DNA from: CAIKMD01 sp963803265
GTDB lineage: Bacteria; Pseudomonadota; Alphaproteobacteria; ATCC43930; CGMCC-115725
Length of the DNA stretch: 64,000 nt
Assembly (NCBI GenBank): GCA_963803265.1
Contig: CAWDLZ010000002.1
Span: 368,727-432,726, forward strand
Direction of reading: 5' to 3'
Positions 9,406 to 18,332 of the stretch are shown here, piece by piece. The stretch's first letter is position 1. Each line of letters opens with the position of its first letter. The translations under genes were made by a program, and so were the position numbers. The notes beneath the pieces are model-generated. The model was given only the letters and a program-made list of their open reading frames with translations. It made no database searches and was not told the DNA's origin.

Positions 9406-10602
9406 ATGCCAGATCGCGATCGCGTCATCATCGTCGGCGGCGGGCCCGTGGGGCTCGTTACGGCCCTTTGGCTTGCCAAGCTGGGCACGCCGTCCTGCGT
9501 CCTCGAGGCCTCCGCGACGGTGCCGCGCGATCTGCGCGCCTCGACCGTCCATCCGCCGACGCTCGATATGCTCGACGAGCTCGGCGTCGCCAAGGACTAC
9601 ATCGCGCAAGGTGTCGTCGCCGATCGCTGGCAACTCATCCATCTCGGCACGCGCGAGCGGGTAGCTTTCGATCTGTCGGTTATCGGCGATTACACCCGTC
9701 ACCCCTATCGCCTGCAATGCGAGCAGCACAAACTCGCTCCGCTCTTGAACGCGCGGGCCGGGGCGTCGCCATTGATCGAGCTATGCTACGGCGCGACGGT
9801 CACGACGGCGAGCCAGGACGCCGATTCCGCGGTGGCGGTCGCCGATATCGGCGGCGATGAGCGGCGCTTCGCGGGGCGCTATCTGGTCGGCGCCGACGGC
9901 GCGCACAGCGCGGTGCGCCAAAGCCTCGGCCTGTCGCTCGAGGGATTCACCTATCCCGCGGCGACGACGCTCGTGACCACCGGGTTCCGCTTCGAGCCTC
10001 ATATCCCCGAGCTGCTCGGCGCCAATTATTGCTGGACCTGGCTCGATGCCGGCTCGATGTTTCGGCTGCGCGACGAATGGCGTTGCACCTTCTATCCGCG
10101 GCCGAGCGAGCCCGTCGATATGGAAATGACCGACGCGATCGTCGAGCAGCGCATGCAGGGTATCCTCCGGCGCGATGTGCCTTATGAAATCCGCGAGAAA
10201 CGCAGCTACACCATTCATCAGCGCATCGTGGCGAAATATCGCGTCGGGCGGATCGCGCTGGCGGGCGACGCGGCGCATCTTACGCCGCCCACGGGCGGGC
10301 TTGGCATGAATGGCGGCATTCACGACGCCGTCAATCTCGCCGAAAAGCTCCATCGCGTGATGCGCGGCGAAAGCGAGGGTCTGCTCGATTTATACGAGCG
10401 GCAGCGACGTCCCGTGGCGGTCGCCGAGATTCTCGCCCAATCGCATCAGAACCGCATCCGCATGCAGCTCTGGGACGGCGAGGAGCGCAAGAAGGTGATG
10501 GCCGAGATGCGCGCCCTCGCCAATGATCCGGAGCGCAGCAAAGCGATGCTGCTGCGGAGCTCGATGATCGAGGGGCTGCGCCAAGCCGCGGCGGTCACGT
10601 AA
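9406..10602 (+). CDS. FAD-dependent monooxygenase, MhpA/PheA-like
   Basis: A 398-residue class A flavoprotein monooxygenase of the 3-(3-hydroxyphenyl)propionate hydroxylase / phenol hydroxylase type. It shows VIIVGGGPVGLVTALWLAKLG near residue 8, LVGADGAHSAVRQSLGL (DG motif) and IALAGDAAHLTPPTGGLGMN (FAD ribityl binding, the longer form typical of MhpA). It lacks the C-terminal thioredoxin-like domain of longer MhpA proteins, so it is of the short type. Divergent from a salicylate hydroxylase-like gene. Followed by a palindromic repeat that also reads as a weak terminator. Confidence 0.82.
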   Translation: MPDRDRVIIVGGGPVGLVTALWLAKLGTPSCVLEASATVPRDLRASTVHPPTLDMLDELGVAKDYIAQGVVADRWQLIHLGTRERVAFDLSVIGDYTRHPYRLQCEQHKLAPLLNARAGASPLIELCYGATVTTASQDADSAVAVADIGGDERRFAGRYLVGADGAHSAVRQSLGLSLEGFTYPAATTLVTTGFRFEPHIPELLGANYCWTWLDAGSMFRLRDEWRCTFYPRPSEPVDMEMTDAIVEQRMQGILRRDVPYEIREKRSYTIHQRIVAKYRVGRIALAGDAAHLTPPTGGLGMNGGIHDAVNLAEKLHRVMRGESEGLLDLYERQRRPVAVAEILAQSHQNRIRMQLWDGEERKKVMAEMRALANDPERSKAMLLRSSMIEGLRQAAAVT

Positions 10603-10605
10603 CGC

Positions 10606-10670
10606 TAGACCTTAGATTTGGTCGCATTTTTTACGGCGAACCGGTGTCCACTTCGCCCGACAATGCTCTA
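10606..10670. repeat. Intergenic palindromic repeat of alphaproteobacterial type, with terminator-like hairpin
   Basis: Two nested hairpins fill the gap between converging genes. GACC (10608-10611) pairs with GGTC (10620-10623) and is followed by six T residues at 10627-10632, a plausible weak rho-independent terminator for the upstream FAD hydroxylase. GGCGAA (10635-10640) pairs with TTCGCC (10652-10657) around an 11-base loop. The layout AGAGCATT…GGCGAA…loop…TTCGCC…AAAAAATGCG on the minus strand resembles the dispersed palindromes I recall from Hyphomicrobiales-type genomes; only a genome-wide count could prove that. It runs into the stop of the convergent LLM gene. Confidence 0.5.
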
Positions 10671-11843
10671 TTTCGCCGGCGCCGGAACCTGCTCGGCCGC
10701 TTGCGGCGCCCGCTCGCGGAAATATGGCAGGACTTCCTCGGCGATCGCTTCCATGTTCGCGCGCGTCATGTCGCGCGGCAGGGTGCCAAACTGAGTCTTC
10801 GTCAGGATGGTGCCGAAGCCGGCGAGATCCTGGTATTCGGCGAGCTTCTCGCGCACCGTATTGGGCGCGCCCACGATGACGACGCCCATCCTCACCAGAT
10901 CCTCGGCGGTCTGGATCTTGCCGTGCGCCTGGACCTTGGCGGCGGCGACGCGCTTCATCGAGTTGATGCTCGAATAGCCCGGCGGCAGCAGCATCTCGAT
11001 CGGCATGCCGAGGAAGCGGTTGGCCAGCGCTTCGAGATGGGGCTTGGCCTCCCTCATCGCCTTGGCGTCGGTTTCGGCGACGTAGATCGAGTTCGACCAG
11101 GCGAGCTGATCGGGCGCGGACTTGTAGCCGCATTTCTCGGCCTCGTCGCGATAAGACTGGAAGAAGCGCGCGACCACCGCGATCGGCGACAGCGTCTGGC
11201 AATAGGTGTAGCGCATCTTGGCCGCCCATTGGATCGTGCTCGACGAGCCCTGCGACGGGATCCAGATCGGCGGATGCGGCTGCTGATAGGGACGCGGCCA
11301 CGGGTTGACGTAATTGATCTCGTAGTGCCTGCCCACAAACCGGAACGGTCCGGGCTCGGTCCAGGCGCGGATGATGAGGTCGTGTGCCTCGTTGAAACGG
11401 GTGTGGGAATCGACCGGGTTGATGCCCATCGAATGATACTCGGCGCCGATGCCGCGCACGAAGCCGGCGATGAAACGGCCGCGCGTCAGATTGTCGAGGA
11501 GCGCGAATTCCTCGGCCACGGCGAGCGGGTTCTGCAAGAGCGGCAGGGCGCGGCCGAGGATCGCGATCTGTGCGCTCTTGACCGAGCGAGCGAGCGCGCC
11601 GGCCAGCACGCCCGGCGTCGGCATCAGCCCGTAGGCGTTCTGGTGGTGCTCGTTGAGCACCACGCCGTCGAAGCCGAGCTTGTCGGCATATTCGAGCTCG
11701 TCGAGGTAGCGGTGATAAAGCTCGGCGCCTTTTTTCGGATCGTACTGGCTGTTCGAGAAGGTGACCCAGGCCGTGCCATGACGCCCGATCGCGTCGAGAT
11801 CGGCATCGGCATAAGGCATGAGGTGGAAGTTGAAGATTTTCAT
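10668..11843 (-). CDS. LLM-class flavin-dependent oxidoreductase, NEHH subgroup
   Basis: A 391-residue luciferase-fold flavoprotein. Blocks seen: IFNFHLMPYAD at the start, GFDGVVLNEHHQNAYGLMP, ILGRALPLLQNPLAVAEEFA, LTRGRFIAGFVRG and a NPWPRPYQQPHPPIW segment. The C-terminus carries VIVGAPNTVREKL, the usual final block. It belongs with the LLM genes at 11906 and 18329 (shared NEHH and WPRPYQ.PHP blocks), not with those at 5337 and 29424. Last gene of a minus-strand unit alpha/beta hydrolase - LLM - LLM; the gap to the upstream LLM is 62 bases. Two-component or type II Baeyer-Villiger activity is possible; no flavin reductase is nearby. Confidence 0.82.
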   Translation of the reverse strand: MKIFNFHLMPYADADLDAIGRHGTAWVTFSNSQYDPKKGAELYHRYLDELEYADKLGFDGVVLNEHHQNAYGLMPTPGVLAGALARSVKSAQIAILGRALPLLQNPLAVAEEFALLDNLTRGRFIAGFVRGIGAEYHSMGINPVDSHTRFNEAHDLIIRAWTEPGPFRFVGRHYEINYVNPWPRPYQQPHPPIWIPSQGSSSTIQWAAKMRYTYCQTLSPIAVVARFFQSYRDEAEKCGYKSAPDQLAWSNSIYVAETDAKAMREAKPHLEALANRFLGMPIEMLLPPGYSSINSMKRVAAAKVQAHGKIQTAEDLVRMGVVIVGAPNTVREKLAEYQDLAGFGTILTKTQFGTLPRDMTRANMEAIAEEVLPYFRERAPQAAEQVPAPAK

Positions 11844-11905
11844 GGCGTCATCTCCTCGAGAGCCGCATTGCGATTATAGCGCCGGTGATCTCCGCGCCGC
11901 CATCC

Positions 11906-13108
11906 TCAATCGGCCACTGCCGTGCCTGCCGGCTCGATCCGGCCCGAGATGGCGTCATCGGGAAATTCCGCTTGGAGGCGCGGATAGACCTGGCGCGCGA
12001 AGGCTTTGATGCCCGCCACGGTCTCGTCATGGTCGAGGTGACCGGCCTGTCCCATCAAGAGGATGTGCCCAAAGCCGCCGACGTGATGGTAGAAATTCTT
12101 GATCTGCTGGAACACGCGGTCGGGCGTGCCGTAGAACATGGTGCCGTTCGCGACCGCGGAATCGACGTTCGTATTGACGCCGAAATTGCCGAACCCGCCG
12201 CCCGCTGCGTCGCCGAGCATTGTCTGGACGTTTGCCGCGACCGGGCTGTAGCCCGGCGGGTTGCGGAACCACGGCGATACCTTGTTGGCGGTGATGTACC
12301 AAAGCAGCTTTTCCGCGCCCGCGCGCGCCTTGGCGTCGCTGTCGGCGACATAGACCATCGCAGCATAGGCCAAGCGATTGACCGGAATCTCGCTGCCCTT
12401 GCCGGCTTCGCGCCAGCCCTTGCGGTAGGAATCGTAAATCGCGGGCGTTCCCTTGAAGCCGGTGAGAAAGGTCGCCTGCACATAGCCATGCGCGCCCACG
12501 CGCGTCGCGCCGCCGGGGCTGGTCGAGCTGACCCATACCGGCGGGTGCGGCTGCTGGTAGGGCCGCGGCCAGATGTTGATGTTGCGGTGATGAAAGAACC
12601 GCCCTTCGAAGCTGGTCGGCCCGTCATGGCCGGTCCAGGCCTGGACGATGAGGTCGAGCGCCTCCCAGTGGCGTTCGTTCATTCGCACCGGATTGCTGTT
12701 CGCGGGCAGGATCTCGGTCGGCACGCCGCGCACGAAACCCGCCTCCAAGCGGCCTTTGGACAGCACGTCGATGAGCGCCATTTCCTCGGCGACGCGCACC
12801 GGCTGGCGGCGGTTGGCGATCGGGTTGCCGAGGATCAAGAGGCGCGCCTTGGTCGTGAGCCGCGCCAGCGCCGCCAGCACCAGCGGCGCCGCCGGATCGA
12901 CGCAGGTCGCGGTCTGGTGGTGTTCGTTGAGCATGATGTTCATGCCCTCTTGCTCGGCGATGCACCATTCGTCGAGGAAGCGATCGTAAAGCGCCGCGCC
13001 TTTCTTCGGGTCGTAGTTCCGATTGGGCAGCGTCACGCGGATCGAGTTGTATTCCTCCGCGGGGGGCAAGAGAGGATAAGCATTCTCGCTGAAATGCCAG
13101 GCGCGCAT
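11906..13108 (-). CDS. LLM-class flavin-dependent oxidoreductase, NEHH subgroup
   Basis: A 400-residue paralogue of the neighbouring LLM protein, with NRNYDPKKGAALYDRFLDEW, MNIMLNEHHQTATCVDP, LILGNPIANRRQPVRVAEEM, LSKGRLEAGFVRGVPTE and INIWPRPYQQPHPPVW. The frame is open far upstream, but the conserved N-terminus MRAWHFSENAYP begins at the ATG at 13108, five bases after the stop of the alpha/beta hydrolase, so translation is probably coupled. The C-terminal FYGTPDRVFQQIKNF block is normal. Likely acts on a ketone, amine or aromatic substrate with reduced FMN; the substrate is not evident. Confidence 0.82.
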   Translation of the reverse strand: MRAWHFSENAYPLLPPAEEYNSIRVTLPNRNYDPKKGAALYDRFLDEWCIAEQEGMNIMLNEHHQTATCVDPAAPLVLAALARLTTKARLLILGNPIANRRQPVRVAEEMALIDVLSKGRLEAGFVRGVPTEILPANSNPVRMNERHWEALDLIVQAWTGHDGPTSFEGRFFHHRNINIWPRPYQQPHPPVWVSSTSPGGATRVGAHGYVQATFLTGFKGTPAIYDSYRKGWREAGKGSEIPVNRLAYAAMVYVADSDAKARAGAEKLLWYITANKVSPWFRNPPGYSPVAANVQTMLGDAAGGGFGNFGVNTNVDSAVANGTMFYGTPDRVFQQIKNFYHHVGGFGHILLMGQAGHLDHDETVAGIKAFARQVYPRLQAEFPDDAISGRIEPAGTAVAD

Positions 13109-13113
13109 GGCGC

Positions 13114-13882
13114 TCAGACTCCTTGATCGAAGAAGGATGCGACATGGGCCGCGAATTCTCCCGGCTGCTCGATTTGCGGCGAGTGGCCGGCTTCTGGGAT
13201 GGTCTCGATCCGCACCTGCGGAAGGAGCGCCGCATAGCGGGCGAGATACTCCGCCGAGACGAGGCCGTCGCTGGCGCCGCGCAGGAACAGCGTCGGCGCG
13301 GCGATACGATGAAGGCGATGCTTCAATTTCGGATTGTGCATGTAGGGCTCCCACACGAATAGCGCCAGCGCCTCGCGGTTGCGCGCGATGACGGTGAGCG
13401 CCTCGGGCGAGAGCTTCGATAAATCGATCCGGGCTTTCGCCGGATCGTGGAACATCGTCGCAGCCATTTTCTCTTGCGACATCGCGAAGATATCGGGGAT
13501 GTCGAGCTTCGTTCGCGTGCCCGTCTTCACGCCGACGGGCGCGACGAGGACGAGCTTCTCGACCCGCTCGGGCGATTTCGTTGCAAGCTCGGCCGCGATC
13601 CAACCGCCGATCGAGCAGCCGAGGATTTTCGCCCGGCGCAGATCGAGACGATCCATCAGCTCGAGATAGATATGCGCGATGTCGTCCACGCTGTCCATCC
13701 ACTCGGGGAGGCTCGAATGCCCGAAGCCCGGATGCGAGGGCGCGATGAGCCGATAGCGCTTGGCCAACAGGCCGACGTAAGGCTGATCGGGCACGAAGCC
13801 TTGGCCGCTATGGAAGAACAGCACCGGCGGCCCGTTCCCGGTTCTCGTGGAGCTCGAGGTCAACGCCGCCGACCGCCATCAT
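13114..13882 (-). CDS. Alpha/beta hydrolase, frameshifted near its start (extra base near 13841-13844)
   Basis: About 255 residues after repair. An oxyanion block PPVLFFHSGQGF, nucleophile elbow GCSIGGW (Ser), an acid in LFLRGASDGLVS and a final His in PEAGHSPQIEQP make a complete catalytic triad. Starting at the second ATG of ATGATG at 13877-13882, which follows GCGAGAG, the protein reads MMAVGGVDLELHE and then needs one base removed from GAGAACC to continue TGNGPPVL. Without this only a TTG at 13863 with no ribosome site is available. First gene of the hydrolase-LLM-LLM unit. An esterase following an LLM Baeyer-Villiger enzyme is a reasonable but untested idea. Confidence 0.72.
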
Positions 13883-13993
13883 CTCTCGCTTCAAGGCAAA
13901 CGCTCCCTTTTTTCGCCGCGGCTTCAGAGGCTAAGTCGGCACTTGGACGCTCACTATTTCATCGAAGCCCGGCCGAGGCAAGACCGGCGCTGC

Positions 13994-16654
13994 CTATGAA
14001 GCGAGGCTCTTCGTCGCAACCTCGTAGGTGTTTTTGCTGAGATTGGGCTGGGCCAGCACGCGCTCGAGCTCGCGCTTCATCAGCGCCTGCCTTGCCCTAT
14101 CCTGTCGCCGCCATTGCCCGAGCGGCTGGATGAGGCGCGAGGCCATCAGCGGATTGAGCTTATCGAGGGTGATGACCTGATCCGCAAGGAAGGCATAAGC
14201 CACGCCGCTCGGGTCGTTGAAGCGCAATTGATTCGCCTGGGTGAACGCGCCCACAAGCGAACGCATCCGGTTGGGAGTTTTGATCGAGAAGGCGGGATGG
14301 TGAGTGAGCTCCTTGGTGCGTGCGAGCGTGCCGGGTAGCGACGACATCGCCTGCAAGCTGAACCATTTGTCCACGACGAGATCATCCTCGTGCCAGCGTG
14401 CGTAGAACGCGCCCAGCGCCTCGGTGCGCGCGGGATGCTCGAACTCGCACAGTACGCTGAGCGCCGCCAGAACGTCCGTCATGTTGGCAGCCAGATCGAA
14501 CTGCGCCTTGACGCGCGCGATGCCGTCCTCGCCGCCTGCCAACGCCAGATAGGCAAGCGCCACGTTGCGCAAAGCGCGCTTGCCGATGGCGGCACCGTCG
14601 GTGCGGTACGGCCCCGGATCGGCGAGACGCTCGTAAGCGTCGGCAAGCTCTGGCCCGAGCGCTTTGCCGATCTCGGTCCGGGCAACCTCGCGCGCGGCGT
14701 GAATCGCCTCGACATCGACCATGTCCATCTGGTCGCCGAGGAAGAATTCCGACGGCAGCACCATCGCCTCGGCGGCGAAGGCGGGATCGGCATCGGCGCC
14801 CGCCAGCGTGCGCCGCATTTGCTCAATCAGCTCGGGATCGAGAATCGGCTTCTCCGAGCGGCGGAGCGCGGCCACCATGTCGAGCAAAAGCCGCACCGCC
14901 ACTTGCTGCCCCGCTTCCCAGCGCGCGAAAGGATCGGTGTCGTGAAGCGCCAGGAATTTCTGCTGCGCCAGCGTGATACCTTTCAATTTCACCGGCGCCG
15001 AGAAGCCGCGCAGCAACGAAGGCACGGGCGCCTCCGTCACGTCGATGAAATGGAAGGTCTGCCGCGCCTCTTTCAGCACCAGAACGCGCGTTCCGTGCCG
15101 GAGCGCGCTTTCGCCCTGGAGCTGAGTCGGCAGCTCCGCGCCATCGGGTCCGAGGAGTCCCATCGCCACCGGAATAACGAGCGGTTGCTTGTCGCTCTGG
15201 CCGGGCGTCGGCGCGGTTTGCTGCGCGATCGAGAGCGCATAGGTCTTGGCCTGAGCGTCATAGTGGTCTTCGACGGTCAGCTCGGGCGTGCCGTCCTGCT
15301 TGTACCAGCGCTGGAACGCTGCGAGATCGGCGCCATTGGCATCCGCCATCGCGGCGACGAAATCCTCGATCGTGACCGCTTGGCCATCGTGGCGCTTGAA
15401 ATAAAGGTCCAGCCCCTTGCGGAACCCGGCCCGGCCGACCAGGGTTTCGATCATCCGCACGACCTCGGCGCCCTTGTTATAAACGGTCGCAGTGTAGAAA
15501 TTATCGATCTCGATATATTGCGCCGGCTGAACCGGATGGGCGAGCGGCCCGGCATCCTCGGGGAACTGCGCGGCGCGCAGGCGGCGCACGTCGCCGATCC
15601 GGCGCACGGCGCGGCTGCCCTGGTCGGCGGAGAATTCCTGGTCGCGATAGACGGTCAGCCCCTCTTTCAGCGAAAGTTGGAACCAGTCGCGGCAAGTCAC
15701 GCGGTCGCCGGTCCAATTGTGGAAATATTCGTGACCGATAACGGACTCGATTCCCTGGAAGTCGGTGTCGGTGGCGGTCTCTGCCTTTGCCAGAACGTAT
15801 TTGGTGTTGAAGATGTTGAGGCCCTTGTTCTCCATCGCGCCCATGTTGAAGTCGCTGACCGCGACGATGTTGAAGACATCGAGATCGTAGGCGAGGCCGA
15901 AGCGGTCTTGGTCCCATTTCATCGCGGTCTTGAGCGATGTCATGGCGTGGTCGCATTTATCCTCGTCGCCCCGTCTGACCCAGATCGCGAGCGGCACGGT
16001 CTTGCCGGCGCTCGTCGTGAAGCTATCCTTCACGGCCACCAGATTGCCGGCGACCAGCGCGAAGAGGTAACAGGGCTTGGGGTGCGGATCGACCCATTTC
16101 GCCCAATGCCGGCCGCCCGCGCTCTCGCCTTTGTCGACCGGATTGCCGTTCGAGAGCAGCACCGGATAGCGCGTCTGGTCGGCCAGGATGGTCGTCGTGA
16201 AACGTGCCATCACGTCGGGCCGATCGAGGAAATAAGTGATGCGCCGGAAGCCCTCGGGCTCGCACTGCGTGCAGAAATTGCCGCTCGATTTATAGAGCCC
16301 CGAGAGGACGGTGTTGTTCTGCGGCTCGATCCGCGTCTCGATGTCGAGGGTGAATTCGTCGGGCACCGCGGACAGGACCAACGCTTCGCCGTCGAGCTGG
16401 TAGGAATTTGGCCCCATCGCCTCGCCGTCAAGCGCCACCGATACCAGTTCCAGCTCCTTGCCGTCGAGCTTCAAGGGCGCATGGCGATCCTCCGATTCCG
16501 GGTTGCGGCGGAGGGCGAGCCGCGCCTTCACGCTGGTCTTCTCCTCGCCAAGCTCGAACACCAGATCGACGGTGTCGATCAGGAAGCGTGGCACCTGATA
16601 ATCGGCGAGGCGGGTGGGCGGATGGGGGCTAGTATCGCGCGAGGCATCTGGCAT
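13994..16654 (-). CDS. pepN: Aminopeptidase N (alanyl aminopeptidase, M1 family)
   Basis: An 886-residue cytosolic zinc aminopeptidase that removes N-terminal residues from peptides. The exopeptidase motif GAMEN is at residues 272-276, the zinc site HEYFH at 308-312 with the third ligand Glu331 in LKEGLTVYRDQEF, and the GDRVTCRDWFQL stretch characteristic of the gammaproteobacterial/alphaproteobacterial PepN subgroup lies between. Length is normal for PepN (about 870-890). It ends TYEVATKSLAS. A housekeeping gene between two catabolic units. Its antisense strand holds a very long spurious open frame because of codon bias. Confidence 0.95.
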   Translation of the reverse strand: MPDASRDTSPHPPTRLADYQVPRFLIDTVDLVFELGEEKTSVKARLALRRNPESEDRHAPLKLDGKELELVSVALDGEAMGPNSYQLDGEALVLSAVPDEFTLDIETRIEPQNNTVLSGLYKSSGNFCTQCEPEGFRRITYFLDRPDVMARFTTTILADQTRYPVLLSNGNPVDKGESAGGRHWAKWVDPHPKPCYLFALVAGNLVAVKDSFTTSAGKTVPLAIWVRRGDEDKCDHAMTSLKTAMKWDQDRFGLAYDLDVFNIVAVSDFNMGAMENKGLNIFNTKYVLAKAETATDTDFQGIESVIGHEYFHNWTGDRVTCRDWFQLSLKEGLTVYRDQEFSADQGSRAVRRIGDVRRLRAAQFPEDAGPLAHPVQPAQYIEIDNFYTATVYNKGAEVVRMIETLVGRAGFRKGLDLYFKRHDGQAVTIEDFVAAMADANGADLAAFQRWYKQDGTPELTVEDHYDAQAKTYALSIAQQTAPTPGQSDKQPLVIPVAMGLLGPDGAELPTQLQGESALRHGTRVLVLKEARQTFHFIDVTEAPVPSLLRGFSAPVKLKGITLAQQKFLALHDTDPFARWEAGQQVAVRLLLDMVAALRRSEKPILDPELIEQMRRTLAGADADPAFAAEAMVLPSEFFLGDQMDMVDVEAIHAAREVARTEIGKALGPELADAYERLADPGPYRTDGAAIGKRALRNVALAYLALAGGEDGIARVKAQFDLAANMTDVLAALSVLCEFEHPARTEALGAFYARWHEDDLVVDKWFSLQAMSSLPGTLARTKELTHHPAFSIKTPNRMRSLVGAFTQANQLRFNDPSGVAYAFLADQVITLDKLNPLMASRLIQPLGQWRRQDRARQALMKRELERVLAQPNLSKNTYEVATKSLAS

Positions 16655-16771
16655 GGCTCACCGGCGGGGACGTGGGCAAAGAAAGAGTGTAGTCCGCGAG
16701 GATGGCGAGTTGAAGGCGGTTGGCCCAAGGGGCATAATTCGTCACCGGCGAATGCCGGCGGGAAGGAAGCC

Positions 16772-18332
16772 ATGGACGCCAGGGAATCGCCCCAACGCGC
16801 CTCGAACATCGATTTCGAGCGCTTTCGCTTACGAAATTTCGTCAATCGGCTGGTCGAGGCGGGCGAGGTCGAAATCTATGCGGCGCCGACGGATTTGTCG
16901 GCCGTCGCCAAGATGCTTTCCGGCAATCCCAAGGCCGGATGGTTCCAGAAGGTCGGACCCGAGCAGGCCGAGCTGGTCGGCAACGTCGATGCCGATCGCA
17001 GCCGCCTGGCGCTCGCTTTCGGCGTCACGCCGGACAAGCTGGTGCAGGAATTGACGCGGCGGGTCGAGAACAGCCCCGAGATCGTCGAAGTCTCGCGCGC
17101 GGCCGCGCCGGCCCAGCAAATCGTCGTAACCGACGACATCGACCTAACCGCGCTGCCGGTCCATCTCCAGCACGGCCAGGACGGCGCGCCCTATATCTCG
17201 GCGGCAGTCGATTTCGCGATCGATCCGCGCACCGGCTGGACCAATTCCGGCCTCCGTCGGCTGATGCTGCGGGGCAAGCGCGAAACCGGCGTCGATCTGA
17301 ACGCACCGAGCGATCTGCGCGCGATTTATATCGCGGCGCAGTCGCGCGGCGAGAGATTGCCGGTCAGCTTCGTCATCGGCTCGCATCCGATCGACCATGT
17401 CGCGGCGACGATGCGCGTGGGCGTCGACGAGCTCGGCCTCATAGCCCGCTTAAGGGATGCGCCGCTGCCGGTGGTGAAATGCATCACCAACGATATCCGC
17501 GTCCCCGCCGACGCGGAATGGGTGCTCGAAGGCTATCTCGACGAGCGTGGCTATGTCGCCGAAGAAGGCCCCTACGGCGAATATCTCGGGTATTACGGTG
17601 GGGTAAAGCTCAACCCGGTGTTTCACGTCACCGCCGTCACCCACCGGCGCGACGCGCTGTTCCAAACCCTGACCATCAGCGGCCGGAGGCTCGACCTGAC
17701 CGAAACTTCTCAGCTTGAGACGCTCCGCAGCGAATACAATGTCTGGCAGGCGCTGAAGACCGTGGTGCGCGAGCCGGTCGCGGTCTATGCGCCGGTGGCG
17801 GCGGGCGGTCAGCCTCATGTGCGTGTCTCTTTGCGCCAGCGCGTGCCGGGCGAGGCGCGCAGCGCCATCCACACCGTGCTCGGCAGCACCAGCGTCAAGC
17901 ACATCTTCGTCGTCGATCCCGACATCGACATCTTTTCGGACAAGCAGATGGAATGGGCGCTCGCGACCCGCTTCCAGGGCGACCGCAGCCTCGTCGTCAT
18001 GAGCGGTATGCGCGCGAGTCCGCTCGATCCCTCCCTGGGTAGCGCGACCACGGGGAGCAAGGTCGGCTTCGACCTGACCTGGCCGATGGGCAAAAGCACG
18101 ATGGAGGCACGCCGTACCCGAGCCGCCGAGCTACGAGGGTCGGCGCTTTTCCACTCTGCGCGAGGCGTTGACCGATGGCCCCAAGAGTTTCGAGCAGCTG
18201 ATGGCGGCTTTGGGCAGTCGCGACGGCCGCGAGATCGTGCGCGAGCTCGAAAACTTCAGGGCCGAGCCCGGCTTCGCGCGCGACAAAGAGGGTCGCTATT
18301 TCCTCGGCGGCAAGGCGGGAGCAGCGCCATGA
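16772..18332 (+). CDS. UbiD-family decarboxylase, frameshifted near 3' end (extra base near 18110-18114)
   Basis: About 519 residues after repair. UbiD enzymes use prenylated FMN to add or remove carboxyl groups on aromatic or unsaturated acids. Seen are MDARESPQRASN then FRLRNFVNRLVEAGEVE, IVVTDDIDLTALPVHLQHG, the SFVIGSHPIDH block, and EEGPYGEYLGYYGG holding the paired Glu residues of the active site. After KSTMEAR the frame changes at CGCCG; the next frame gives VPEPPSYEGRRFSTLREAL and a stop that overlaps the downstream ATG as ATGA. The start follows GGAAGGA. About the same length as, and clearly paralogous to, the UbiD at 37475. No UbiX (prFMN synthase) gene is in the window. Confidence 0.8.

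Noticed and set aside
14390..18328. Very long plus-strand open frame across pepN and into UbiD
   Set aside because: It is the antisense of pepN, produced by GC-rich codon use; its protein has no family blocks until the UbiD and LLM parts, which have their own starts.
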